Shown here piece after piece: positions 1 through 8,380 of a stretch of DNA of 64,000 bases. A program made the translations under genes and the position numbers. Positions within the stretch are counted from its first letter, which is position 1, and each line of letters starts with the position of its first letter. The notes beneath the pieces are model-generated. The model saw nothing but the letters and a program-made list of their open reading frames with translations, had not been told where the DNA came from and made no database searches. Source of the DNA: an uncultured Steroidobacter sp. (lineage in GTDB: Bacteria; Pseudomonadota; Gammaproteobacteria; Steroidobacterales; Steroidobacteraceae); contig CALMII010000017.1 of assembly GCA_937864115.1 (NCBI GenBank), positions 186,001 to 250,000 of the forward strand, given 5' to 3'.

Positions 1-37
1 CGTTCATCTCCGCCCCTATAAATCGAGGCCATTTGTC

Positions 38-2383
38 ATGTCCGCGTTTGTTTCGTTGTGCCAGACCGTCATCCGCAAGCCCGTCCACGCCGCCGTGGTT
101 CTCACACTCGCCGCTGCCGCCGCACGCGCCGAGGATTCCACCATCGTCGAAGAAGTAGTCGTGACCGCCGCCGGCTTCGAACAGAAGATCGTCGATGCGC
201 CCGCGAGCATCAGCGTCGTGTCCGCCGAGGAACTGCATAAGCGTCCCTACATCACGCTGATCGACGCGGTGCGGGACCTGGAAGGCGTGGACGTCGGCGA
301 GACTGCCGACAAGACCGGACAGCGCACCATCAGCATTCGCGGCATGGGTTCGGACTACACGCTGATCCTCATCGACGGCAAGCGCCAGAACAATCATGGC
401 GACATCTACCCCAACAGCTTCGGCGGCAACCAGTTCAATCACATTCCGCCGCTCGACGCGATCGAACGCATCGAGGTGATCCGCGGCCCGGCCTCGACGC
501 TCTATGGCGCCGATGCCCTCGGCGGCGTGATCAACATCATCACGAAGAAGGTGTCCGAGCGCTGGCAGGCTTCGGCAACGGTCGGGCACTCGCTGCAGGA
601 GAACGATGCATTCGGCGCCGATACGACGTACGACCTCACGGTGTCCGGCCCGCTGATCCGCGACGTGCTCGGCCTCTCGCTGCGCGGCTCGCGCTACGAG
701 CGCGATGCCTCGCTGCCCGAGTACGAGATCATCACCGACCCGTCCGGTCAGCCGCACGAACGCGTGCTGGGTTTCGGCGGCGGCGGCAAGACCACCGACA
801 ACCTCAACGAATACTACGGCGCGACGCTGAACTGGAAGATCTCGGAACGGCAGGACGTCAGCCTGGATTTCGATACCTCCGAGCAGGTCTACGACAACAC
901 GCCGTTCACCAACAATCTCGGCACGACCGCGTACCCGCTCGGCACCGTCGACAACTTGGGCGAACTGTGGCGCGCGCAGCCGCGGGCGGGATATGCATCG
1001 GACCAGAAATTCACCCGCGACCAGTGGTCCGTGACTCACCGCGGTGACTGGGGATTCGGCAGCAGCTTCGTTTCGCTCGCGCACATCGACACCGGCAACC
1101 ACGGGCGCACGCTCCCGCTCACTGCAACCGAACGTCTGCTGCATACGCAGATCTTCCAGGGCACCGGCGCCTACGCCGGCCTGTCGCAGGCACAGCGACG
1201 CGCCATCATGGAAGAGACGTTCCTGCCGCGTCCGAAGCGCACGATGGAAAGCACGCAGTACACGCTCGACGCCAAGCTCGACTTCCTGCTGGAAGGGTTC
1301 GGCGGACGCCATCACCTGGTGACCGGCGGCCAGTACATCGACGGTGAACTCGAGGACGGCGTGTTCGGCATGGAAGGCGGCAGCGAAGGCGCCGGCACCG
1401 TGCAGGAACACCAGATGTACTCGCTGTTCGTGGAAGACAACTGGACGCCGGTCGATCCGCTCACCGTCACCGCCGGCGTTCGCTATGACGATCACAAAGT
1501 GTTCGGCGACCATGTGAGCCCGCGCGTCTACGCGGTCTACACCATCAACCCGAACTGGAGCATCAAGGGCGGCGTTGCCAGCGGCTTCAAGACGCCGAAG
1601 ACCACGGACCTGTACAACGGCATCACCGGATTCGGCGCCCAGGGCACCTCACCCTTCGTGGGCAATCCGGACCTCGTGCCCGAAACGAGCGTGAACACGG
1701 AAGTGGCGCTCTACTGGACCGCCGACGGCGGCGTACACAATTTCAACGTCACGTACTTCCGCAACGACTTCAAGGACAAGATCGCGCGCGGCGAAACGAA
1801 TCAGAGCTGCGAGGCGACCGGCGGCGTGCGTCCCTGCGCCAACCTGGGCGCCTACGGCGACCTCGGCTACACGACCTACGCGCAGAACATCAACATCGAC
1901 GAAGCCGAGATCCGCGGCGTCGAAGTGGCCGGCCGCTACCGGATTCTCGACCCGCTGTCGCTGCGCGCCAACTACACCTACACCGACAGCGAACAGACCA
2001 GCGGACCGCAGACCGGTCTGCCTCTGACCAACACCGCCAAGCACATGGGGAACGCGACGCTGGACTGGTCGATCACCGCCGCCTTCAGCACGCAACTGAT
2101 CTGGGAGGCACGATCGAAGCGCTACCGGGGCAGCGTGGACAGCGAGGGCAATCCGCTTTACTACAAGGACTACGAAGTTCTTCACCTGGGCGCGCAGTAC
2201 CGCTTCAGCGATCACGTCTCGGTGAACGCGCGCGTCAACAACCTGCTCGATGAAGACTTCACCTCATTCCAGACCACCTGGACGGAGAGTGGCAACGGCA
2301 TCTGGGCCCCCACATTCCTCGACGACTACAACAACAAGGACAAGGCGCGGAACTACTGGTTGAGCCTGAGCCTGGCGTTCTGA
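38..2383 (+). CDS. TonB-dependent outer-membrane receptor (FepA/CirA-like)
   Basis: This 781-residue protein should form a 22-strand outer-membrane barrel with an N-terminal plug that imports a ligand using TonB energy. A Sec signal (about residues 1-31, ending ARA) is followed by a TonB-box-like IVEEVVVTA and a plug with the typical IRGMGSDYTLILIDGKR and IEVIRGPASTLYGADALGG motifs. It ends in an aromatic F after LSLSLAF, as outer-membrane barrels do. The plug resembles ferric-siderophore receptors such as FepA more than the other three receptors here, yet the LacI gene 83 bp downstream suggests a sugar-linked role. The ligand is not determinable from sequence. ATG 38 is preceded by GAGG about nine bases upstream; only 37 bases of upstream DNA are visible, so its promoter is outside the window. 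Confidence 0.93.
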   Translation: MSAFVSLCQTVIRKPVHAAVVLTLAAAAARAEDSTIVEEVVVTAAGFEQKIVDAPASISVVSAEELHKRPYITLIDAVRDLEGVDVGETADKTGQRTISIRGMGSDYTLILIDGKRQNNHGDIYPNSFGGNQFNHIPPLDAIERIEVIRGPASTLYGADALGGVINIITKKVSERWQASATVGHSLQENDAFGADTTYDLTVSGPLIRDVLGLSLRGSRYERDASLPEYEIITDPSGQPHERVLGFGGGGKTTDNLNEYYGATLNWKISERQDVSLDFDTSEQVYDNTPFTNNLGTTAYPLGTVDNLGELWRAQPRAGYASDQKFTRDQWSVTHRGDWGFGSSFVSLAHIDTGNHGRTLPLTATERLLHTQIFQGTGAYAGLSQAQRRAIMEETFLPRPKRTMESTQYTLDAKLDFLLEGFGGRHHLVTGGQYIDGELEDGVFGMEGGSEGAGTVQEHQMYSLFVEDNWTPVDPLTVTAGVRYDDHKVFGDHVSPRVYAVYTINPNWSIKGGVASGFKTPKTTDLYNGITGFGAQGTSPFVGNPDLVPETSVNTEVALYWTADGGVHNFNVTYFRNDFKDKIARGETNQSCEATGGVRPCANLGAYGDLGYTTYAQNINIDEAEIRGVEVAGRYRILDPLSLRANYTYTDSEQTSGPQTGLPLTNTAKHMGNATLDWSITAAFSTQLIWEARSKRYRGSVDSEGNPLYYKDYEVLHLGAQYRFSDHVSVNARVNNLLDEDFTSFQTTWTESGNGIWAPTFLDDYNNKDKARNYWLSLSLAF

Positions 2384-2391
2384 GCCGTGCC

Positions 2392-2455
2392 ACACCGGTG
2401 ACCGTCCTGATCGGGCTGCATGTTTTCCGGCTAGAATGCCGGCGGTCACCGGTGT
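2392..2455. promoter_or_regulatory. Paired inverted operator-like sites before the LacI gene
   Basis: ACACCGGTGACCG (2392-2404) recurs as its exact reverse complement CGGTCACCGGTGT (2443-2455), 38 bases further on. Each arm carries the near-palindrome CACCGGTG with a central CG, the usual shape of LacI-family operators. A -10-like TAGAAT lies between the arms at 2432-2437. The likely role is autoregulation of the LacI gene starting at 2467, or a receptor-gene terminator formed by pairing of the arms. There is no T-run, so an operator pair is favoured. Confidence 0.5.
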
Positions 2456-2466
2456 GAGGCACAACC

Positions 2467-3474
2467 ATGGTATCGATCAAGGATGTCGCGAAAATCGCTG
2501 GCGTTTCGATCGCCACCGTTTCGCGCACGATCAACAACAAGGATCGGGTCAACGAAGAAACCCGCGAACGTGTGCGCCGCGCCATCGAGTCGACGGGTTT
2601 CTCGCCGAACACGCTGGCGCAGAATTTCCGGCGCGGCCGCACCAACTTCATCATGGTGGTGCTGCCCTCCATCGGCGATCCCTTCTTCGCCGGCGTGGTC
2701 AAGGGCATCCAGTCGATCGCGCAGCAGAAGGGCTACAACGTGCTCTTCAGCGAGACCAAGATGAACTCCGACGAGTTCACCAGCATGCTCGTGTCCCGCC
2801 AGGCCGACGGCTTGATCCTGCTGGCCACGGTGCCGCCGGCCGGTGTCGAGATCCTGAGCCGCGAACGCCATCGCGCCCTGCCGATCGTCATCGCCTGCGA
2901 AGCGATTCAGCCGGAGATGCGTCATCTGCCGAGCGTTCACATCGACAACGTCGCCGCCGCCAAGGAGGCGACGCGCTTCCTCATCTCGCACGGCCACGAG
3001 CGCATTGCATTCATCTCGGGCACGAACACGTCGCTGCTGACGAAGGACCGCGAGGCCGGCTATCGCGCTGCCATGAAGGCCGCGAAGCTGCCGATCCAGG
3101 ACGGCTGGGTGCTCGAAGGCAAGCTGACGATCGACGGCGCGATCAAGGCAACCCGCAACCTCCTGCATCACGCCTCGAAGCCGACCGCCATCCTGTGCGC
3201 CAACGACGACATGGCGATCGGCGCATTGCACGAGATCCGCTCGACCGGCCTGTCGGTACCGGACGATATATCCGTCGTCGGCTTCGACGACATCCGCTAT
3301 TCGCAGGTCGTCAATCCACCGCTCACCACCGTGCGACAGCCCGCCGAAGAGATCGGCGAGAAGGCGATGTATCGCATCTGTCACGCCATCGAAGAAGGCG
3401 TGACACTGACCGCCGAACCTGAACTGGTGCCGCACGAACTGGTCATTCGTCGTTCGGTGGCGCGGCGTAATTGA
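2467..3474 (+). CDS. LacI-family transcriptional regulator
   Basis: A 335-residue LacI/GalR repressor of normal length. The N-terminal helix-turn-helix reads VSIKDVAKIAGVSIATVSR with the hinge helix around NTLAQNFRRGRT. A periplasmic-binding-protein-like effector domain follows (about residues 60-330), with FDDIRYSQVVNPPLTTV near the C-terminus. It follows the TonB receptor on the same strand after 83 bp and is convergent with xylA. Two inverted CACCGGTG-type sites sit just upstream, which suggests it recognises that sequence and represses itself. This would make it distinct from the second LacI protein at 14.2-15.2 kb, whose neighbours carry AAACGTTT-type sites. The effector is unknown. GAGG lies about eight bases before the ATG. 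Confidence 0.93.
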   Translation: MVSIKDVAKIAGVSIATVSRTINNKDRVNEETRERVRRAIESTGFSPNTLAQNFRRGRTNFIMVVLPSIGDPFFAGVVKGIQSIAQQKGYNVLFSETKMNSDEFTSMLVSRQADGLILLATVPPAGVEILSRERHRALPIVIACEAIQPEMRHLPSVHIDNVAAAKEATRFLISHGHERIAFISGTNTSLLTKDREAGYRAAMKAAKLPIQDGWVLEGKLTIDGAIKATRNLLHHASKPTAILCANDDMAIGALHEIRSTGLSVPDDISVVGFDDIRYSQVVNPPLTTVRQPAEEIGEKAMYRICHAIEEGVTLTAEPELVPHELVIRRSVARRN

Positions 3475-3493
3475 CCTTCTTGCTTGTGCTTGC

Positions 3494-3554
3494 TGTGGGG
3501 CCGGCTTCAGCCGGCCTGCTGAGGAGTCAGGCTGAAGCCTGACCTACAGGAAGA
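3494..3554. repeat. REP-like hairpin doublet, copy 1
   Basis: Two 8-bp-stem hairpins: GGCCGGCT-TC-AGCCGGCC at 3499-3516 and GTCAGGCT-GA-AGCCTGAC at 3526-3543, bordered by CTGTGGG on the left and CCTACAGGAAGAA on the right. The right unit is a diverged reverse complement of the left one, so the element is an inverted pair. It fills the gap between the convergent lacI-type gene and xylA. Confidence 0.9.
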
Positions 3555-3561
3555 ATCCCCC

Positions 3562-4902
3562 CTACCGCAGCAGATACTGATTCAGCAGATTCTCGTACCG
3601 CTCCTGCTTGCCGCTCGTCAGCGCAGGCTCGCCGTGCTCGGCGGCCAGATTGCGCAGCGCTTCCAGGCTCAGCTCGCCGCGCTCGAACGCCACTCCCGCC
3701 ACCGAATCGAAGCTCGCATAACGTTGCCTGCGATCCGCGGCCAGCGGCGATTTCGTCAGCAATGCGTGCGCCACTTCCAGTCCGCGCGCAAATCCATCCA
3801 TGCCGCCGATGTGGCCGATGAACAGATCCTCCATGTCGACGGACTCGCGCCGCGCCTTGGCATCGAAGTTCAATCCGCCTGGCGCCAGGCCGCCCTGCTC
3901 CAGCACGACGAGCATCGCGGTCGTCGTGTCGTAGAGATCGACCGGAAACTGGTCCGTATCCCAGCCGTTCTGCACATCGCCGCGATTGGCGTCGATGCTG
4001 CCGAGCAGCCGCGCGTTGGCGCTGACCTGCAGTTCATGCGCGAAGGTGTGACCCGCCAGCGTCGCGTGATTCGCTTCGATGTTGAGGCTGAAGTCGCTGT
4101 CGAGTCCGTACTGGCGCAGAAAGCCGATGACGCTGGCCGCATCGAAGTCGTACTGATGCTTCATCGGCTCCATGGGCTTCGGCTCGATCAGGAAGCGTCC
4201 CTTGAAACCGATGCGCCGGCCGTAGTCGCGCGCGGCTGCCAGGAATTTCGCCATGTGATCGAGTTCGCGCGCAGTGTCCGTGTTCAGGAGCGTCGAGTAA
4301 CCCTCGCGCCCGCCCCAGAACACATAGTTCTCGCCGCCGAGCGCCACGGTGGCATCGAGCGCGGCCTTCACTTGCGCAGCAGCGTGGGTCAGCACGGCGA
4401 AGTCCGGATTCGTGGCAGCACCGCACATGTAGCGCGGATGCGAGAACAGGTTGGCAGTGCCCCAGAGCAGGCGCACACCGGTCTGCTGCTGCAGACGCGC
4501 GGCGCGTTCCACCATCCTGGCGAGATTGCGCTCCGAGTCCGCGACCGTTTCGCCGGCGGGCGCCATGTCGCGATCGTGAAAGCAGTAGTAAGGCACGCCC
4601 AGCTTGGTGAACATCTCGAACGCCGCGTCCATGCGCAGCGTCGCCGCGTCCATCGGATCGACAGCGCGATCCCAGCCGAAGACGCGCGTGCCCACGCCGA
4701 ATGGATCGGCGCCCGCGCCCGTGAAGGTGTGCCAGTAGCACACGGCGAAGCGCAGATGCTCGCGCATGGTCCGATCGCCGATGCGGCGGTCGGCGTCGTA
4801 GTACTTGAAGGCCAGCGGGTTGTCGGACTGCGGCCCCTCGAAGGGAATGCGGCCGATCCCCGGGAAGAACTCGATGTCGCCGCAGTAGTAGTCAGCGCTC
4901 AT
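3562..4902 (-). CDS. xylA: Xylose isomerase
   Basis: Interconverts D-xylose and D-xylulose in the cytoplasm. The 446-residue TIM-barrel protein has family length (class II xylose isomerase). Visible active-site signatures are CFHDRD (catalytic His109 and the Asp relay), [14 protein letters not shown], the metal-binding [25 protein letters not shown], and the second-metal [17 protein letters not shown]. Its ATG overlaps the xylB stop in ATGA, so the two genes are translationally coupled and transcribed as xylB-xylA. A LacI-type operator lies ahead of xylB. The REP doublet follows its 3' end. Confidence 0.98.
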   Translation of the reverse strand: MSADYYCGDIEFFPGIGRIPFEGPQSDNPLAFKYYDADRRIGDRTMREHLRFAVCYWHTFTGAGADPFGVGTRVFGWDRAVDPMDAATLRMDAAFEMFTKLGVPYYCFHDRDMAPAGETVADSERNLARMVERAARLQQQTGVRLLWGTANLFSHPRYMCGAATNPDFAVLTHAAAQVKAALDATVALGGENYVFWGGREGYSTLLNTDTARELDHMAKFLAAARDYGRRIGFKGRFLIEPKPMEPMKHQYDFDAASVIGFLRQYGLDSDFSLNIEANHATLAGHTFAHELQVSANARLLGSIDANRGDVQNGWDTDQFPVDLYDTTTAMLVVLEQGGLAPGGLNFDAKARRESVDMEDLFIGHIGGMDGFARGLEVAHALLTKSPLAADRRQRYASFDSVAGVAFERGELSLEALRNLAAEHGEPALTSGKQERYENLLNQYLLR

Positions 4903-6407
4903 GGGCTACGCTCCTGTTGAATGTAGTAGGGACGCAGCCGTGCCAGATGATCCTGGTAGCTGCCGTAGAAACCTTCGTAGCGGCGCACGTTCTCGGCGTT
5001 GGGTTCGCAGCACAGCTCGTCGTCGACGGCCAGATGTTCGTCGACGAGATCCGCGAGCGACCCGGCGCTGCCACGCGCCTGCACAGAGGCATTCGCCGCC
5101 TGCAATGCCGCGCCGAGTGCGGCGCTCTCGCGATCACGCAGGCCGACGACGGGAATCGCAAAGACATCCGCGATCATCTGTCGCCACACTGCGCTCGCCG
5201 CGCCGCCACCGGTCACGCACACCGCATCGAAGCGCAGATCGAGCTCGCGGAAAATGTCGAGACCATGGCGCAGCGCGAAGGTCGCGCCTTCCATCGCGGA
5301 GCGCAGCAGGTTCGCGGGTGTCGCGTTATGAACGTCGAGTCCGATCATCGCGGCCTTGGCGCGCGGCAGGTTCGGCGTACGTTCGCCGTTGTAGAACGGC
5401 AGCGTGACGATGCCGCCGGCGCCGGCGGCGGTATCGCCGAGCAGCCGATCCGCATCGGCGACAGCGATGCCGGCGAGCTTGCGAATCTGTTCCGTCGCCA
5501 CCGTGCAGTTCATCGTGCAGATGAGCGGCAGCCAGCCGTCCGTCGATGAACAGAACGCGGCGACACGGCCCTGGGGATCGACGATCGGGCGCGACGAATA
5601 CGCAAACAACGTTCCCGACGTTCCGAGGCTGACGGTCAGCCGACCCTCGCGAATCGCACGGGTGCCGATCGCCGCCATCATGTTGTCGCCGCCGCCGACG
5701 GACACCACCGCTGTGCGCGGCAGATCCAGTTCATCGGCAATGTTCGCCGCCAGCGGCACCACCTTGCTGCTATCCAGGATCTCCGGCAGGCACGCCGAGA
5801 GATCGCGCTGCGCATCGATGGCGGCAAGCATCGGCGCGCTCCACTGCCGCGAGCGGACGTCGAACCATCCGGTGCCGGACGCATCGCCGCATTCCGTGAA
5901 ACGTTCGCCGGTGAGAAAGAAATTGATGTAGTCGTGCGGCAGCAGGATCGTTGCGAGCCGCGCGTAGGCTTCGGGCTCGGACCGCGCGAGCCATCGAACC
6001 TTGGATGCGGTGTAGCCCGGCAGGATGGGATTGCCGGCGATCTCGATGCAGCGCCGTTCGCCGCCGGCGCGCGCGGTGATCTCTTCGCACTCGGCGACCG
6101 TCGAGGTGTCGCACCACAATTTGACGGCGCTCAGTACCCTGCCCTCCCGGTCCAGCGGCACGAACCCATGCTGCTGACCGGAGACGCCCAGCGCGATCGC
6201 TTGTCGCCGCAGTGCCGGATCGATCGCAGCGATGCACGAGCGCAGCGCCTCGATCCACCACGCCGCCAGTTGCTCGCGACTGCCGTCATCGCGGCTGATC
6301 AATGCGAGCGGCGCGGCGGCCTGGCCGACCGTCGCGCGACGCTCGAGGTCATAGGCGACGACCTTGACTCCCTGGGTACCCAGGTCGATGCCCAGCGCTA
6401 TCGCCAT
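4899..6407 (-). CDS. xylB: Xylulokinase
   Basis: Phosphorylates D-xylulose to xylulose 5-phosphate, feeding the pentose phosphate pathway. The 502-residue FGGY-family kinase starts [20 protein letters not shown], the phosphate-1 motif. The catalytic-base region is [15 protein letters not shown], and the C-terminal ATP-binding stretch is [19 protein letters not shown]. The reading frame stays open upstream to 6632, but ATG 6407 is chosen because family homology begins exactly there and the extension would run through the operator at 6426-6441. It is the first gene of xylB-xylA, divergent from the GH43 gene. Confidence 0.97.
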   Translation of the reverse strand: MAIALGIDLGTQGVKVVAYDLERRATVGQAAAPLALISRDDGSREQLAAWWIEALRSCIAAIDPALRRQAIALGVSGQQHGFVPLDREGRVLSAVKLWCDTSTVAECEEITARAGGERRCIEIAGNPILPGYTASKVRWLARSEPEAYARLATILLPHDYINFFLTGERFTECGDASGTGWFDVRSRQWSAPMLAAIDAQRDLSACLPEILDSSKVVPLAANIADELDLPRTAVVSVGGGDNMMAAIGTRAIREGRLTVSLGTSGTLFAYSSRPIVDPQGRVAAFCSSTDGWLPLICTMNCTVATEQIRKLAGIAVADADRLLGDTAAGAGGIVTLPFYNGERTPNLPRAKAAMIGLDVHNATPANLLRSAMEGATFALRHGLDIFRELDLRFDAVCVTGGGAASAVWRQMIADVFAIPVVGLRDRESAALGAALQAANASVQARGSAGSLADLVDEHLAVDDELCCEPNAENVRRYEGFYGSYQDHLARLRPYYIQQERSP

Positions 6408-6425
6408 GTTTTGCCTGTCGCTTCG

Positions 6426-6441
6426 TGTAAACGATTTTACA
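6426..6441. promoter_or_regulatory. LacI-type operator, long form (xylBA)
   Basis: TGTAAACGATTTTACA is a perfect TGTAAA/TTTACA inverted repeat with a 4-bp spacer, ending 19 bases upstream of the xylB start. It differs by one base from the site at 23103-23118, in front of the large TonB receptor. Probably bound by the LacI regulator encoded at 14.2-15.2 kb. Confidence 0.8.
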
Positions 6442-6615
6442 TCGTACTCCGGTCGAGGCCGCAATGTCCAAGCTCGCAGCGGACGTTCGAGGATCGGTTC
6501 GATGGCGGCAAAAACGCCGGGCGATACCGGCTTCCAGGGGCCGTGCCTGGCCATTCTTCCCCGGCTGCGCGGCAAGCTCATCCCTCCCTTCTGCCACGAC
6601 CGACAGCGTTGACCT

Positions 6616-6629
6616 TGGAAACGTTTACA
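6616..6629. promoter_or_regulatory. LacI-type operator, short form (GH43)
   Basis: TGGAAACGTTTACA with the central AAACGTTT palindrome, 35 bases upstream of the chosen GH43 start. It belongs to the five-member short-operator set. Its centre is 189 bp from the xylB-proximal operator, so one repressor tetramer could hold both by looping. Confidence 0.8.
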
Positions 6630-6664
6630 CACATACTCGACTGAACTCCCGCGATGGCGTAATC

Positions 6665-8281
6665 GTGATCCGCAATCCCATCCTTACCGGCTTCAATCCC
6701 GATCCGTCGATCTGTCGCGTCGGCGACGACTACTACATCGCAACCTCGACATTCGAGTGGTACCCGGGCGTCCAGATTCATCACTCGCGCAATCTCACCG
6801 ACTGGGAACTGATCGCCCGGCCGCTCGACCGCGCCGACCTGCTCGACATGCGCGGCGAACCCGATTCCTGCGGCGTGTGGGCGCCGTGCCTCACCTGGCA
6901 CGACGGCCTGTTCCATCTGGTCTTCACGGACGTGAAGCGCTTCGACGGCAACTTCAAGGACACGCACAACTACCTGACCACATCGCCGCGCATCGACGGC
7001 GCGTGGTCGACGCCCGTGTATCTCAACAGCAGCGGCTTCGATCCTTCGCTGTTTCATGACATCGACGGGCGCAAGTGGCTCGTCAACATGGTCTGGGATC
7101 ATCGCCCCGATCGCAGCCGCTTCGGCGGCATCGTGCTGCAGGAATTCTCGGTGCGCGAGCAGCGACTGGTCGGCCCCGTGCACCGGATATTTTCAGGCAG
7201 CGAACTGGGTCTCACCGAAGGACCGCATCTCTATCGCTTCGGCGACTACTACTACCTGCTCACCGCCGAAGGCGGCACCGGCTACGACCACGCCGTCACG
7301 CTGGCGCGATCGAAGTCATTGCTGGGGCCTTATGAGGTGCATCCGGAGCGGCACATCGTCACGGCACGCAATCGTCCCGATGACGAGCTGCAGCGCGTGG
7401 GCCATGGCGACATCGTCCAGGCGGCGGACGGCTCCTTTTACATGACTCACCTGTGCAGCCGCCCCTTGCGCTCGATCCGCCGCAGTCCGCTGGGCCGCGA
7501 GACGGCGCTGCGCAAACTGACTCTCGACAGTGATGGCTGGTTTCGCCTCGCCGTCGAGTCTGCATCGCCGCCGCCATCCGCGAAACCAACGTACGAACGC
7601 GAGTACCGCTTCGATGCCGAGGGTTTGCCGAACGACTTCCAGTGGCTGCGCAGTCCCGAGCCGCAGGCACTGTTCTCTCTCAGCGAACATCCCGGCCACC
7701 TGCGGCTCTACGGTCGCGAGTCTGTGGGCAGTCCGTTTCATCAGGCGCTCGTGGCGCGTCGCCAGACGCATTTCTGTTTCGAGGCGACGACCGAACTGGA
7801 ATACGAGCCCGACAACTTCCAGCAGGCGGCGGGACTCATCTGCTACTACAACGCGCACAAGTTCCACTACCTGTACGTGAGCTGGGACGAACGCATCGGC
7901 AAGCACATCGGCATCATGAGCTGCGAAGCGGATCAGTCGCTCGCCTGCACCTTCCCGATCGCTGATGCGCTGATCCCCGTGCAGCCCGGCGCACCGGTGC
8001 GGCTGCGCGTGCAGGTGCGCGAGCATGAACTGCTGTTCTCCTGGGCACGCGGCGACGATCGCTGGCACACGATCCCGGTGATTCTCGATGCGAGCCTGCT
8101 GTCGGACGAAGCCGGCAAGGGAGACAGCGCCAACTTCACTGGCGCCTTCGTCGGCATGTGCTGCCAGGATCTCACCGGCACGCGGCGCTCGGCGGACTTC
8201 CGGCGCTTCGCCTACCGGGAGCGGAAGTTCAGCGAGACGTTCGATGTGTCGCGGCCGTTGGTGGCGGATACGGTTGCCTGA
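6665..8281 (+). CDS. Glycoside hydrolase family 43 beta-xylosidase
   Basis: Releases xylose (possibly also arabinose) from the ends of xylo-oligosaccharides. No signal peptide is visible, so it acts on imported oligomers in the cytoplasm. The 538-residue protein has the two-domain layout of XynB-type GH43 enzymes: a five-bladed propeller (about 1-320) and a C-terminal beta-sandwich (about 330-538). The catalytic triad is recognisable as Asp13 in FNPDPS, Asp126 in GFDPSLF and Glu185 in LGLTEGPHLY. The frame is open back to 6464, but homology starts at GTG 6665 (VIRNPILTGFNPDPS). A GTG start is therefore called; no strong ribosome site is seen. It is divergent from xylBA and shares the two operators between them. 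Confidence 0.93.
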   Translation: MIRNPILTGFNPDPSICRVGDDYYIATSTFEWYPGVQIHHSRNLTDWELIARPLDRADLLDMRGEPDSCGVWAPCLTWHDGLFHLVFTDVKRFDGNFKDTHNYLTTSPRIDGAWSTPVYLNSSGFDPSLFHDIDGRKWLVNMVWDHRPDRSRFGGIVLQEFSVREQRLVGPVHRIFSGSELGLTEGPHLYRFGDYYYLLTAEGGTGYDHAVTLARSKSLLGPYEVHPERHIVTARNRPDDELQRVGHGDIVQAADGSFYMTHLCSRPLRSIRRSPLGRETALRKLTLDSDGWFRLAVESASPPPSAKPTYEREYRFDAEGLPNDFQWLRSPEPQALFSLSEHPGHLRLYGRESVGSPFHQALVARRQTHFCFEATTELEYEPDNFQQAAGLICYYNAHKFHYLYVSWDERIGKHIGIMSCEADQSLACTFPIADALIPVQPGAPVRLRVQVREHELLFSWARGDDRWHTIPVILDASLLSDEAGKGDSANFTGAFVGMCCQDLTGTRRSADFRRFAYRERKFSETFDVSRPLVADTVA

Positions 8282-8300
8282 TTCCTGCGCCCTCCTCCGA

Positions 8301-8360
8301 CTGTGGGGCCGGCTTCAGCCGGCCTCTTTTCTGAAGTCAGGCTAAAGCCTGACCTACAGA
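8301..8360. repeat. REP-like hairpin doublet, copy 2
   Basis: CTGTGGG border, GGCCGGCT-TC-AGCCGGCC hairpin, then GTCAGGCT-AA-AGCCTGAC (loop AA instead of GA) and CCTACAG. It lies between the convergent GH43 and GH26 genes. Confidence 0.88.
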
Positions 8361-8380
8361 AACCCCCATCCTGTTCAGCC

